NCBI GenBank assembly: GCA_020351775.1
Contig: CP070666.1
Span: forward strand, 5,363,326-5,406,168
Direction of reading: 5' to 3'
DNA from: Gemmatimonadota bacterium
GTDB taxonomy: Bacteria; Gemmatimonadota; Gemmatimonadetes; Gemmatimonadales; GWC2-71-9
Length of the DNA stretch: 42,843 nt
The translations under genes were made by a program, and so were the position numbers. Every line of letters begins with the position of its first letter. Position 1 is the first letter of the stretch. This document shows positions 34,365 to 42,568 of this stretch, piece after piece. Under the pieces are notes generated by a model. The model had not been told where the DNA came from, searched no databases, and was given only the letters and a program-made list of their open reading frames with translations.

Positions 34365-34854
34365 CCTGGTCGGTTCGTTGGTACTGACGGGAGTAGCTGT
34401 CGGCGGCTGTCTGTACAGTTTCGCCGGTGGCGGTCTTCCTGGTCACATCCGGACCGTGGCCATCCTGCCGTTCGACAATCAGACTGCTGAGCCGGCCTTG
34501 ACGCTTGAGGTGACGGAGGCAGTCACCGAGGCCATGCAAGGGCGGTTGGGATTGCGGTCCGCATCGGAAGCCACCGCGGATGCGATAGTGCGCGGGACCA
34601 TTACGCAGTACGCACCCGACATACCGTTGTCGTTTCAGACGGGACAGCAAGGGAATGTCGCGGTCACTCGGCGTCGGGTACAGCTGTCGATCACGGTCGA
34701 GATATACGATCGTCTCGAGGATCGTGTCCTATGGCAGCGCAACGGCCTGATGGTCGATGGTGAGTACACGCCGCCCAACGAACGCCAGGGACGCGAGGCA
34801 GCTCTGGAGAAGCTGGTGACGGACATCGTTGATGGGGCGCAATCGCAGTGGTGA
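34300..34854 (+). CDS. LptE-like LPS-assembly lipoprotein
   Basis: The 184-residue protein has a signal with lipobox VAVGGC (Cys at about 37), followed by LYSFAGGGLPGHIRTVAILP and FDNQTAEPALTLEVTEAVTEAM. This is the pattern of LptE-like proteins that act as the plug partner of LptD in LPS transport. The start is taken at GTG 34300, giving a full signal peptide but a 65-bp overlap with the preceding gene; a TTG at 34378 would leave too short a signal. It overlaps the next gene by 7 bp. Confidence 0.76.
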   Translation: MWRTLRQSRHSVRTPGNGRRISLVGSLVLTGVAVGGCLYSFAGGGLPGHIRTVAILPFDNQTAEPALTLEVTEAVTEAMQGRLGLRSASEATADAIVRGTITQYAPDIPLSFQTGQQGNVAVTRRRVQLSITVEIYDRLEDRVLWQRNGLMVDGEYTPPNERQGREAALEKLVTDIVDGAQSQW

Positions 34855-35228
34855 GGCGCGTTGCGGCTGGCGCGAGAGGAACGCGCGGTAAGACGCGGCT
34901 GGGCTGTATTCTGACCTTACTCCTGCTCGCCATCGGCTTGTATTACGGCATCCCCATCGGCACGATCTACGTGAACCACTGGCGTTTCAAAGAAGAGATG
35001 AAAACTCAAGCGCGGCTGGCGCCGAGCATCGATGACGCCGCCATTCGTCGGCGCTTGCGACTCAAAGCCGAAGACCTTGGCTTACCAGAGGAAGCGCGCC
35101 AGATCGTCATAAGACGCACCCTCCGTCCCCGCGAGATCGTCATCAGGACGACGTACGAGCAAACGATCGATCTCCCGTTCGTACATCACACATTCACCTT
35201 ATCTCCGGAGGTGAGAAGTCCGCTCTAG
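34848..35228 (+). CDS. Hypothetical single-pass membrane protein
   Basis: The 126-residue protein has one transmembrane helix at about 19-38 (CILTLLLLAIGLYYGIPIG) after a basic N-terminus, then a helical and beta extracytoplasmic part with IVIRRTLRPREIVIRTTYEQ. I recognise no family; it is in the size range of DUF4845-type proteins. It overlaps the LptE-like gene by 7 bp and may belong to the same envelope unit. Confidence 0.68.
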   Translation: MVRRVAAGARGTRGKTRLGCILTLLLLAIGLYYGIPIGTIYVNHWRFKEEMKTQARLAPSIDDAAIRRRLRLKAEDLGLPEEARQIVIRRTLRPREIVIRTTYEQTIDLPFVHHTFTLSPEVRSPL

Positions 35229-35254
35229 CTCCTGGGTGACGATCTGACCCAACC

Positions 35255-36586
35255 ATGAAGAGGACCGCTCCACTGATCGCTCTGGGCGTATTGGGGCTTG
35301 CCGTCCCGGTTGCCCTGTGGGCTCTTCAGGAACACGGCGCGGAACACCTGGACTTTGCTCGTCTGTTCTGGGTGCTGGCCGTCATGCTGATCGCCGGCAA
35401 GTTCTCAGGGGAATTGAGTGAGCGAATGGGGCAGCCGGCAGTGTTGGGTGAGCTGATTGCCGGTGCGCTGCTCGGTGGCAGTCTGCTGGGTGTGATTCCC
35501 ACTGCAGCAGAAGACTCCCTGACGCCGATCATTGAGATCTTGGCCGAGATCGGCGTCGTCATTCTGCTGTTCGAGATCGGGCTGGAGACGGATCTGAAGG
35601 CGATGTTCCGGGTGGGTCGCGGTGCGGCGGCGATCGCCTGCGTCGGCGTCATACTGCCTATGATCGGTGGTATCCTGTTCTGGCTGTCGCCGTTGGGGCT
35701 GCATCAATACGGTCCCACCGGCGTCACGATGACCGCCATCTTCATTGGGGGCACTCTCACCGCGACGTCCGTGGGCATAACTGCGCGCGTGCTGCAGGAC
35801 CTTCGGGTCATGCACTCGTTCGAGTCGCGCTTCATCATCGGTGCGGCGGTCATTGATGACGTGTTGGGCTTGGTCGTGCTGGGCATCGTCTCGGGTTTGG
35901 CAGCGGGCCAGGCCGTCACGGTCCTTGGCATCGGTCGATCTTTCGGAGTCGCGGTCGGATTCCTGGTGGTGGCGGTCGGCATCGGGCTGTGGCTGGCTCC
36001 CAAGATCTTCGACGTCGTCAATCGCATGCGTGTTCGCGGCATGCTGTTGGTCACCGCGTTTGCCTTCGTGCTCGTCATCGCTGCGCTGGCAGACATGGCA
36101 GGCTCGGCAATGATTGTCGGCGCCTTTGCAGCGGGCCTGATCCTGTCGGGCACCAACCAGTTCAATCTCATTCAAGAGCGCATCAAACCGGTGGCCGACA
36201 TATTCACGCCGATCTTCTTCTTGAGCATCGGCGCAGAGTTCGATGTCGGGCTGCTCAATCCAATGGTAGCCGAGAACCTGCCAGTGTTGGGTTTGGGGCT
36301 ATCGCTGTTCGTGATCGCTGTTCTAGGCAAGGTGGCCGCCGGTTGGGCCGCCCCGTGGCGCAGGTTCAACCGCCTGGCCGTGGGAATCGGGATGATCCCG
36401 CGGGGTGAGGTGGGTCTGATTTTCGCCAATATCGGGCTCGCGACGGGTGTGCTGTCGCGGCCGCTGTTCGGTGCAATAATAATCATGGTGATTGGGACCA
36501 CCTTCATAGCGCCACCGCTGCTCAAGTGGAGCTTTTCCTGGGGTGGAGTGACACACTCGTTCGACAAGGGCCCACACAAAGAGTGA
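35255..36586 (+). CDS. Cation:proton antiporter (CPA2-type, Kef/NapA-like)
   Basis: The 443-residue protein has about 12 predicted membrane helices. A conserved helix contains ESRFIIGAAVIDDVLGLVVL, with the paired acidic residues (DD) used for ion exchange in CPA2 antiporters. LGELIAGALLGGSLLGV and IGVVILLFEIGLETDLKAMF are also typical. It has no C-terminal TrkA-N domain, so it is a short Na+/H+ or K+/H+ exchanger whose ion cannot be assigned. Confidence 0.9.
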   Translation: MKRTAPLIALGVLGLAVPVALWALQEHGAEHLDFARLFWVLAVMLIAGKFSGELSERMGQPAVLGELIAGALLGGSLLGVIPTAAEDSLTPIIEILAEIGVVILLFEIGLETDLKAMFRVGRGAAAIACVGVILPMIGGILFWLSPLGLHQYGPTGVTMTAIFIGGTLTATSVGITARVLQDLRVMHSFESRFIIGAAVIDDVLGLVVLGIVSGLAAGQAVTVLGIGRSFGVAVGFLVVAVGIGLWLAPKIFDVVNRMRVRGMLLVTAFAFVLVIAALADMAGSAMIVGAFAAGLILSGTNQFNLIQERIKPVADIFTPIFFLSIGAEFDVGLLNPMVAENLPVLGLGLSLFVIAVLGKVAAGWAAPWRRFNRLAVGIGMIPRGEVGLIFANIGLATGVLSRPLFGAIIIMVIGTTFIAPPLLKWSFSWGGVTHSFDKGPHKE

Positions 36587-36628
36587 GAGGTGGGCCTGCG
36601 ACGGATGCTACCATGCGATTCGGACCTC

Positions 36629-37339
36629 ATGCCACGGATTGACGGTCGTGCAGCGGACGAGCTGCGCTCCATCAAGCTGGAGCGGGGTGCGAATCCGTAT
36701 GCCGAAGGTTCCTGTCTCGTGTACATGGGCGACACACGAGTGATGTGCACCGTCAGCGTCAACGACGGCGTGCCAGCGTGGCGCCGTGGCAGCGGTTTGG
36801 GTTGGCTCACTGCCGAGTACGCGATGCTACCGCGTGCGACTACGGAGCGCACGGCGCGGGAGCGGCAGGGTCCGGGGGGTCGGACCGCCGAGATCCAGCG
36901 GCTGATCGGCCGCAGCTTGCGAGCCGCGATCAGGGATTTCGAGTTCGGCGAGTTCACCCTGCAAGTGGATTGCGATGTGTTGCAGGCCGACGGCGGCACT
37001 CGCACGGCCGCCATAACGGGAGCCGCCGTGGCCGTGGCGGATGCGTGCGCGTGGATGGAACGGGAGCGCGGTGTCACGAGCCCGTTCGAGTCGTTGGTCG
37101 CAGCCGTATCTGTGGGTATCGTGGACGATGAACCGCGGCTGGATCTCTGCTATGGCGAGGACAAGGTGGCACAAGTGGATGCGAATGTAGTGATGGCGGA
37201 GCCTGACCGGTACGTCGAAGTGCAGGGCAGTGCCGAGGGGCGGCCGTTCTCGCGCGATGAGTTCGACCGGCTACTCGAGTTGGCGGCCTTGGGCGTAAGC
37301 CAGTTGTTTGCTGAGCAACGCCGGGTGCTGGGATCGTGA
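36629..37339 (+). CDS. rph: Ribonuclease PH
   Basis: The 236-residue phosphorolytic 3'-5' exoribonuclease trims tRNA precursors. It starts MPRIDGRAADELRSIKLERG and contains YAEGSCLVYMGDTRVMCTVS, GWLTAEYAMLPRAT, GRSLRAAIR and LQVDCDVLQADGGTRTAAIT. The ATG at 36629 matches the family start; upstream ATG 36605 and GTG 36590 only add non-conserved residues. The TGA overlaps the rdgB GTG. The rph-rdgB pair is a common arrangement. Confidence 0.94.
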   Translation: MPRIDGRAADELRSIKLERGANPYAEGSCLVYMGDTRVMCTVSVNDGVPAWRRGSGLGWLTAEYAMLPRATTERTARERQGPGGRTAEIQRLIGRSLRAAIRDFEFGEFTLQVDCDVLQADGGTRTAAITGAAVAVADACAWMERERGVTSPFESLVAAVSVGIVDDEPRLDLCYGEDKVAQVDANVVMAEPDRYVEVQGSAEGRPFSRDEFDRLLELAALGVSQLFAEQRRVLGS

Positions 37340-37962
37340 AGCCGCCGCTGCTAGTTGCTACCCGGAGCCGCGGCAAGCAGCGAGAAATCGCGGCCATCCT
37401 CGCGGGGCTACCGTTGCGCGTCATCTTTCCCGACGATGCCGGGATAGCGGAGACCCGCATCGAGCAAAAACTCGAGGACGCCGGTTCGTTCGAGGGCAAT
37501 GCGCGTCGCAAGGCCGAGTACTTCGCCCAGCGGTCGCGGCTACCCACGATAGCGGACGATTCGGGAATCGAGGTCTTCTCCCTGGGCGGCGCGCCGGGCG
37601 TGCGCTCGAAGCGGTTTGCCATGCCCGCGCCCGATCAGGACGCGGCCAACAACGCCGAGCTGCTGCGCCGACTGAGGGGCGCTCCCAGAGAACAGCGCCG
37701 CGCCCGCTACCGTTGTGTCGCCGTGTTCCTCAAAGACCCAGCGGCGATCCCCCGCACCTTCGAGGGTACGTGTACTGGAATCATCCTGGAGGAGTCGCGG
37801 GGCAGCGGCGGCTTCGGATACGATCCGCTGTTCCTATCGGATGATCTGGGCAAGAGTTTTGGTGAGGCCGACGCCGAGGAGAAGCATGCTGTCAGCCACC
37901 GGGGCAGGGCGTTCCACGCGTTCGCGGAGTGGCTCGAGCAGAACCCGATCTATTACAGTTAA
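37336..37962 (+). CDS. rdgB: RdgB/HAM1 non-canonical purine NTP pyrophosphatase
   Basis: The 208-residue enzyme removes dITP, XTP and ITP by hydrolysis to monophosphates. It shows LLVATRSRGKQREIAAIL at the N-terminus, TRIEQKLEDAGSFEGNARRK, the active-site ADDSGIEVFSLGGAPGVRSKR, FGYDPLF and SHRGRAF. The GTG start overlaps the rph stop (GTGA). Another family name is XTP/dITP diphosphatase. Confidence 0.93.
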   Translation: MKPPLLVATRSRGKQREIAAILAGLPLRVIFPDDAGIAETRIEQKLEDAGSFEGNARRKAEYFAQRSRLPTIADDSGIEVFSLGGAPGVRSKRFAMPAPDQDAANNAELLRRLRGAPREQRRARYRCVAVFLKDPAAIPRTFEGTCTGIILEESRGSGGFGYDPLFLSDDLGKSFGEADAEEKHAVSHRGRAFHAFAEWLEQNPIYYS

Positions 37963-37988
37963 TGGGTGTGCAACACCAGGAGGATATG

Positions 37989-38402
37989 ATGGTGACCAAT
38001 GTCCGGAGGATCTTCTACTACCACATGAAGGTGGTGGATCAGCCGGGTGAAGCATACAAGCGTCTTGCGCAGCTCAAGGGTCTCGGCGTCAGTCTGGTTG
38101 CCTTCGCCATGTTTCCTGAAGGACCCGCCCACACGCGGCTGACAATCTTCCCAGATGATGCGGGCGTGCTCTCGTACCAGGCCAAGAAGGCTGGAATGAA
38201 ACTGGACGGGCCTCATCCGGCCCTGCTCGTGCAAGGCAGCGATCAGCTGGGAGCGTTGGAGGAGATCCACCAGAAGCTGTATGACGCACACGTGAACGTG
38301 TCTGCATCAGCCGGAGCGGCCGATGGCAAGGGCGGGTATGGCTACATCTTGTACGTGAAGCCGGACGAGTACGACAGAGCGGTAAGCGCCCTTGAGTTGT
38401 GA
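37989..38402 (+). CDS. Stand-alone ACT-like domain protein
   Basis: The 137-residue protein has an ACT-type beta-alpha-beta start (RIFYYHMKVVDQPGEAYKRL), then LGVSLVAFAMFPEG and THLxxFPDD-like TRLTIFPDDAG. A second beta-alpha-beta unit follows at about 75-135. ACT domains usually bind amino acids and regulate. No enzyme is attached, so the partner is unknown. The ATG at 37989 is chosen because AGGAGG (37978-37983) lies five bases upstream; the ATG at 37986 is only two bases from it. Confidence 0.75.
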   Translation: MVTNVRRIFYYHMKVVDQPGEAYKRLAQLKGLGVSLVAFAMFPEGPAHTRLTIFPDDAGVLSYQAKKAGMKLDGPHPALLVQGSDQLGALEEIHQKLYDAHVNVSASAGAADGKGGYGYILYVKPDEYDRAVSALEL

Positions 38403-38495
38403 GTTGTGTAGCGTGACGATGCCAAGCGAGATGGGACTCGTTTACGCCGCCCGTCGCAGACCGTAGCCCAGCGCCCACAAGCGGGGAACGTGTAG

Positions 38496-38831
38496 ATGAA
38501 GGAAGCGCTCAAGGCCAAGCTCGAAGCCGTGTGGCGCCTGATGTTCCCACGCAAGGTGCTGTCGCGGCGCATCTTCGTGGCGTGGGCCGTCACGTTCGTG
38601 CTGTATGCGGTGTTGCTGCTCACAACCACGGGCGTCGGGCTGTTGCGGCTGTTCCTGTCACCCGACGTGGCGCTGGTCGAGAAGATCGTAGCGCTGATGT
38701 TGGCGCCCCCCGTCGTGGTGGTGTTGGGTCTGGGGCTCGGCGCGATGTTGCTCACGGTCGCTTTCTCGGTGTGGGTCGACATCTGTGTTCGCTGGGCGAG
38801 CGATACGGGCTCCAGAAACGAGTCGGACTAG
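38496..38831 (+). CDS. Hypothetical two-helix membrane protein
   Basis: The 111-residue protein has a basic N-terminus and two predicted membrane helices at about 26-48 (VAWAVTFVLYAVLLLTTTGV) and 66-92 (LMLAPPVVVVLGLGLGAMLL). No family was recognised and no catalytic residue stands out. It is followed after 30 bases by the DUF2007 protein. Confidence 0.68.
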   Translation: MKEALKAKLEAVWRLMFPRKVLSRRIFVAWAVTFVLYAVLLLTTTGVGLLRLFLSPDVALVEKIVALMLAPPVVVVLGLGLGAMLLTVAFSVWVDICVRWASDTGSRNESD

Positions 38832-38861
38832 CGGGGCGACGGAGATCGCCGGGAATACTAC

Positions 38862-39107
38862 ATGATCGAGTATGCGAAGCTGGAAGACCCATTCGTTGAA
38901 GTGTACCGGGCAGCCAACCACGCGGAGCTCATCGCAATACGTCTCCAGTTGGATGCACTGAAGGTGCGGTACTACGTGAAGAACGAATTCGCGTCCTTGG
39001 GATCACTGAGCGCGATCGGTGAGAATGAGTTGTCTGTGATGGTTGAAGCATCGCGGGCTGCGGAATGTCGGCGGGCGATCCAGGGGATTGTCACCAGGAC
39101 TCCTTAG
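38862..39107 (+). CDS. DUF2007-type putative signal-transducing protein
   Basis: The 81-residue protein has the DUF2007 pattern: an N-terminal strand (VEVYRAANHAELIAIRLQLD), then VRYYVKNEFASLG and a C-terminal VMVEASRAAECRRAIQG. The family is small, soluble and of unknown function, often placed near membrane genes. Confidence 0.72.
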   Translation: MIEYAKLEDPFVEVYRAANHAELIAIRLQLDALKVRYYVKNEFASLGSLSAIGENELSVMVEASRAAECRRAIQGIVTRTP

Positions 39108-39376
39108 CGACCAAGCGGCTCAGCCCTTCCGCCTCATCAGTTCGAGCAACGCCACGTAGTGTTGGCTCGTAATCGAAGCCGTGACCGTAGACACCTGTGC
39201 GCTGTTGACTCGTACAACCTCCCCTCTCATCGAGGCACCAGTTCGCGTTCGTCCTAGCCGTCGGCAGGTACGCGATATGTCTGGCCGTTCGTCTCGCTTT
39301 CGAGTCCGTTCACCTCCCACTCGACCTCTTACAGCTTCTCGGTGGAGCGCTTAGCTTTTGCGCTGTCTCGGAGTCG
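39108..39376. other. Intergenic stretch without a supported gene
   Basis: The stretch to the next gene holds no convincing coding sequence. A minus-strand frame at 39120-39230 (MRGEVVRVNSAQ... to ELMRRKG) faintly resembles the start of a ribbon-helix-helix protein but stops early, has no ribosome binding site, and is not called. No tRNA or terminator is evident. Confidence 0.4.
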
Positions 39377-39396
39377 CCCTCCAAAACCTCGGAGGG
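39377..39396 (+). promoter_or_regulatory. Hairpin covering the ribosome binding site of the 39401 gene
   Basis: CCCTCC (39377-39382) pairs perfectly with GGAGGG (39391-39396), which is also the Shine-Dalgarno sequence four bases before the ATG at 39401. The 8-base loop is AAAACCTC. The structure could lower translation and open with heat or a binding factor. Confidence 0.45.
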
Positions 39397-39400
39397 ATCT

Positions 39401-39916
39401 ATGCACCGTCTGTTTCTTGCGGCAATCGCTCTGACTGTGCTGGCCGCGTGTCGGCCTGCAACCACTGAATTGAGCGAGGACCAGAAGGCGGCAATCGCAG
39501 ATGAGATCGCTGCCCTCCACGCCGATGCTGCGAAGGCAATTCGGGCACGGGACGTGGGCAGTTGGCTGGCTTACTTCGAGAACACGGATGAGCTCACCTT
39601 CACATCCTGTGTGCAAGACGGTGCGGTTGCGGCGTATCGCTCCTGGTCCGCCCGTGCAGATACGACTTACGCGCATTATGCGGCCATCGCATCCATGGAC
39701 AGATTCGAGTGGGGCGATCTACACACCCGGGTGTTGGCTCCGAACGTTGCAGTGGTCGCAACGACCTACGAGGCTGTCGCCACCGATACCGCCGGTGTCT
39801 CCTTTGCAGGCAATGCGACGTGGGTTGCAGTCTGGGTCAGGACGAATGGGACATGGAAGATGGCTAACGTCGCCGAGACGTGGAATTGGCCCGTTGCATC
39901 GCCTGAGGGTACCTGA
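39401..39916 (+). CDS. NTF2-like (DUF4440/SnoaL-type) lipoprotein
   Basis: The 171-residue protein has a lipobox signal (LTVLAAC, Cys at 16) and a cone-shaped NTF2-like domain: IAALHADAAKAIRARDVGSW, YFENTDELTF and WVAVWVRTNGTWKMANVAET at the end. Such domains are enzymes or ligand-binding scaffolds; no catalytic residues can be assigned. It is isolated, with non-coding DNA on both sides. Confidence 0.78.
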   Translation: MHRLFLAAIALTVLAACRPATTELSEDQKAAIADEIAALHADAAKAIRARDVGSWLAYFENTDELTFTSCVQDGAVAAYRSWSARADTTYAHYAAIASMDRFEWGDLHTRVLAPNVAVVATTYEAVATDTAGVSFAGNATWVAVWVRTNGTWKMANVAETWNWPVASPEGT

Positions 39917-40247
39917 CGAATACGTCAACACTTCCTACGACACCGTCACCGCCGGGCAACGCGCTGGGCGTTTGTCGGTGACGCGTCTCATGAAAGGCAA
40001 TTGCGTCGGCTGAAGCGTTGACATCAACCAGCCTTGCGACGGCCGTCGTGAGGTATGCGGTTCCCGTAGCGAACTTCGCCCCGGACCACGATCTGCCCTG
40101 GGACTCTCGGCTCTCCGCTGACTCACCACATTGACGTTGAACAGATCGAGGCTGCGTGCCGCCTGAAACCCAGGCCAAATCCAAGGCGTATATGTCTATA
40201 GCGTATAGTCACGCAGCCCGTCCCAGGGACTTAACAAGGAGGGAAGC
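39917..40247. other. 331-bp gap without a supported gene
   Basis: No frame here has a recognisable start, family or convincing ribosome binding site. The minus-strand frame at 39864-40184 is long, but overlaps the lipoprotein gene and shows nothing conserved. Near the end are AT-rich -10-like boxes (TATAGT at 40204-40209) and AAGGAGGG before the 40248 ATG. Confidence 0.4.
40204..40209 (+). promoter_or_regulatory. Possible -10 box of the 40248 gene
   Basis: TATAGT matches the consensus at five of six positions, within a small repeat (GCGTATAtgtctaTAGCGTATAG). No convincing -35 box is 16-18 bp upstream. Confidence 0.3.
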
Positions 40248-40688
40248 ATGCTGGCAAGCAAGGCTCGGTTGCCCGTGGTTGCCGCGGCATTCCTAGCGCT
40301 GCTGGCGGCGATGCCGGCGAACGCGACGGTGCCGACCGATCCCGCGGTCGCGCTGGACACAGCGCAGAGCACATCCGATGCGATCGTTGAGATCCGCAAC
40401 GACAATCCGAGGGAGGTGGAGGTCTACGCAGTGACCGAGGAGACAGGCAGGCGCTATCTCCTCGGGTATGTGTGGCCCAGTTCAACACGTACGCTCCAGT
40501 TGCCCGACCGACTAGTCGACGCGGACACCCCGTTTCGTATCAAGGTCTATTCCTTCGAGCACACAGCCCGATCGGCCCTGATGGATTACCTGGAGGGTGT
40601 GAAGACCAAGGTGCTCACGGCGAAGGCAGGTGACAAGATCAGCCTCTGGCTCGGGGACCCCCTGTCGCAATCGGCTATAGTTCCCTGA
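40248..40688 (+). CDS. Hypothetical secreted protein
   Basis: The 146-residue protein has a signal peptide (ARLPVVAAAFLALLAAMPANA, cleavage probably after ANA). The mature domain is beta-rich (DAIVEIRNDNPREVEVYAVT, then RYLLGYVWPSSTRTLQLPD). This resembles a small beta-sandwich, but I recognise no family. AAGGAGGG lies 6 bases before the ATG, and a terminator follows the stop by about 30 bases, so it is a one-gene unit. Confidence 0.72.
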   Translation: MLASKARLPVVAAAFLALLAAMPANATVPTDPAVALDTAQSTSDAIVEIRNDNPREVEVYAVTEETGRRYLLGYVWPSSTRTLQLPDRLVDADTPFRIKVYSFEHTARSALMDYLEGVKTKVLTAKAGDKISLWLGDPLSQSAIVP

Positions 40689-40716
40689 ACACCAAGCCTG
40701 GTCTCGTATTGGAACG

Positions 40717-40745
40717 AAGCCCCCGGCTCACGCTGGGGGCTCTTC
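40717..40745 (+). terminator. Hairpin terminator after the 40248 gene
   Basis: AGCCCCC (40718-40724) pairs with GGGGGCT (40735-40741) over a 10-base loop, about 30 bases past the stop. The tail (CTTCC) has few T residues, so efficiency is uncertain. Confidence 0.55.
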
Positions 40746-41314
40746 CGTTCGTGGGGGGAGATCAATCAGAGCGACGCTTGATTGGCAGCGACCAGAAGCG
40801 AGGTTGGCGGGAGACCCATTGCACATCCGAGGGGCGGCCGGAACGTGTGTTCACATTTGCGGTTGGTTCAAACGAGCGAGACGCCTTTCGACTCTCCAGT
40901 TGAGCTTGCCGGCCCAGCCATTCTGCCTCATGGTCTACTGAGGCCGCGCGTAGCCCGAGCACATCCTCGTCCTCGTTGCTGTGGAAGGAGACACCCCGCG
41001 AGAGATACGGTTGTGTGTGCAAGCTGATCCTCTTACCGCCTCGCGGCTCGACTCGTAGTTTAGACCTCTGCGAGTCTATCTAACGAGTGTGGAGAGCGGG
41101 ACACTTAGGATCTTCCTTGCTGGCTGATGCGTCAGCATGGATGGTTGCGGTAGGGGGCGTTCCTTCGGCCGATCACGCCAGATGAGACCAGTGGATAGAG
41201 ACACTCGTGCGGTGCGTACCAAGAGCGGACCGTAATCGGCGCTACTGCGAGAAACCAGTCGCGGCTGCCGTGTGATTGCTACAGGCTGAGGTTCTACTCA
41301 ACAAGGAGAGTGCC
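40746..41314. other. Long gap without a supported gene
   Basis: About 570 bases between the terminator and the serine hydrolase contain no frame with conserved features. A minus-strand frame at 40762-41022 of 86 codons has no family resemblance. Structured elements are two mutually exclusive hairpins (41050-41088) and a small GCTGA/TCAGC hairpin (41123-41136). Confidence 0.4.
41050..41088. repeat. Overlapping inverted repeats with two alternative stems
   Basis: GACTCG (41050-41055) can pair with CGAGTC (41071-41076). The same ACTCG can instead pair in the larger structure ACTCGT (41051-41056)/ACGAGT (41083-41088), which also pairs TAGA (41061-41064)/TCTA (41075-41078). The two folds exclude each other. 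Confidence 0.45.
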
Positions 41315-42568
41315 ATGCGCCTCGTGACGGTTGTAGCTCTGTGCTCCGTGTCCGTCTCATGCCGTTCTCCTTCTGGCGCAGACTTACCGCTACCCTGGGG
41401 CGACCCAGCGGATGCTGGGTTCAGTGCAGAACGACTGGAGCGGATTCGCCCGGCGATGCAGCGGTACGTTGACGAAGGCCTCACGGGGGGGATCGTCACC
41501 ATGGTTGCCCGCCGCGGCCTGCTGGTGCATTGGGAGACGGTGGGGTTTCGGAACATTGAACGGCAGCAAGCTCTTCAGCTGGACGACCTTTTCCGGATCT
41601 GTTCCATGTCGAAACCCATCACGTCGGTGGCGGTGATGATGCTGGTTGAGGATGGCGAGATCTCGCTGGATGATCCCGTTTCGCAATATCTGCCTGCGCT
41701 TGAAGACCTGCGAGTCTACTCCAGCGATGGCCCTGTTCCCCTGACCTCGGCGATCACGATTGAAGATCTTCTCAAACACACCTCCGGGTTCACCTATGGT
41801 CCTTTTGGGGAGACACCTGTGGACACATTGTACCGTCGTGCAGATGTCTTCTCGGGTGATCTGCAGAACCTAGTCGAAGAGGTCGGTGAGCTCCCGCTTC
41901 TGGGTCAGCCCGGATCCATATGGAACTATGGAGTTTCCACCGATGTCCTGGGCCGCGTCGTCGAAGTCGTATCTGGACAGCCGCTCGATGAATTCCTGAA
42001 ACTGCGGGTTTTCGCTCCTCTTGGCATGCAAGACACGGACTTCTTCGTGCCACCGGAGAAATCCTCGCGCTTCACCACCGTTTACTCCACCGCTGCGGAC
42101 AGTTCATTGGTAGAAGGCGACGCATCAATCTGTGGCTCCTACAGTGCGAGACCACCATTGTTGTTGGGGGGAGGGGGTCTGGTCTCCACGGCACACGACT
42201 ACATCCGCTTCGCACAGATGTTGCTAAACGGCGGTGAACTCGATGGTCATCAACTGTTGAGTCCGGAAACCGTGGACCTGATGTCCACCAACCGGCTTCC
42301 GGACGAGTTGGTGCCGATTCGGATTGGGGAGTGGGTAGTGAGCGGGTACGGATTCGGGCTTGGATTCAGCGTATTGACGGATGCGGACGCTACGCCTGTG
42401 CCTGACAATAATGGCGTCTTTCGGTGGTTGGGCTATGCAGCTACCTACTTCTGGATCGATCCCGCGGAGGAACTGATCGGGCTGGCGATGACCCAGCTGG
42501 CGCCGAATACTCACCCAGAGCTCGAGGCGGAGTTTCAGACCTTGGTCTACGAAGCTCTCGAGAACTGA
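41315..42568 (+). CDS. Serine hydrolase, beta-lactamase family (EstB/class C-like) lipoprotein
   Basis: The 417-residue protein begins with a lipobox signal (LCSVSVSC, Cys at 15). It has the SxxK nucleophile motif (CSMSKPITSVAVMML), a Tyr motif in WNYGVSTDVLGRVVEVVSG, and a C-terminal WLGYAATYFWIDP. These match the EstB-like branch of the beta-lactamase/DD-peptidase fold, which contains esterases. True beta-lactamase activity cannot be inferred. The ATG at 41315 has AAGGAG upstream; an ATG-like frame to 41276 would precede the signal peptide. It stands alone. Confidence 0.87.
   Translation: MRLVTVVALCSVSVSCRSPSGADLPLPWGDPADAGFSAERLERIRPAMQRYVDEGLTGGIVTMVARRGLLVHWETVGFRNIERQQALQLDDLFRICSMSKPITSVAVMMLVEDGEISLDDPVSQYLPALEDLRVYSSDGPVPLTSAITIEDLLKHTSGFTYGPFGETPVDTLYRRADVFSGDLQNLVEEVGELPLLGQPGSIWNYGVSTDVLGRVVEVVSGQPLDEFLKLRVFAPLGMQDTDFFVPPEKSSRFTTVYSTAADSSLVEGDASICGSYSARPPLLLGGGGLVSTAHDYIRFAQMLLNGGELDGHQLLSPETVDLMSTNRLPDELVPIRIGEWVVSGYGFGLGFSVLTDADATPVPDNNGVFRWLGYAATYFWIDPAEELIGLAMTQLAPNTHPELEAEFQTLVYEALEN

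Noticed and set aside
39120..39230. Minus-strand frame resembling a truncated ribbon-helix-helix protein, ending at a TGA that might be read as Sec
   Set aside because: It has no start signal, the residues after the TGA do not keep the expected fold, and no known RHH protein uses Sec there.
39864..40184. 106-codon minus-strand frame across the gap after the NTF2-like gene
   Set aside because: It overlaps the lipoprotein gene and shows no conserved pattern or ribosome binding site.
40762..41022. 86-codon minus-strand frame in the gap before the serine hydrolase
   Set aside because: No family resemblance, signal or ribosome binding site was seen; its length is expected by chance in GC-rich DNA.
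40900..41080. Possible integron attC sites (GTTGAGC and ATCTAAC boxes)
   Set aside because: The boxes are in the wrong order and spacing for an attC pair, such 7-mers occur by chance, and no integrase is present.
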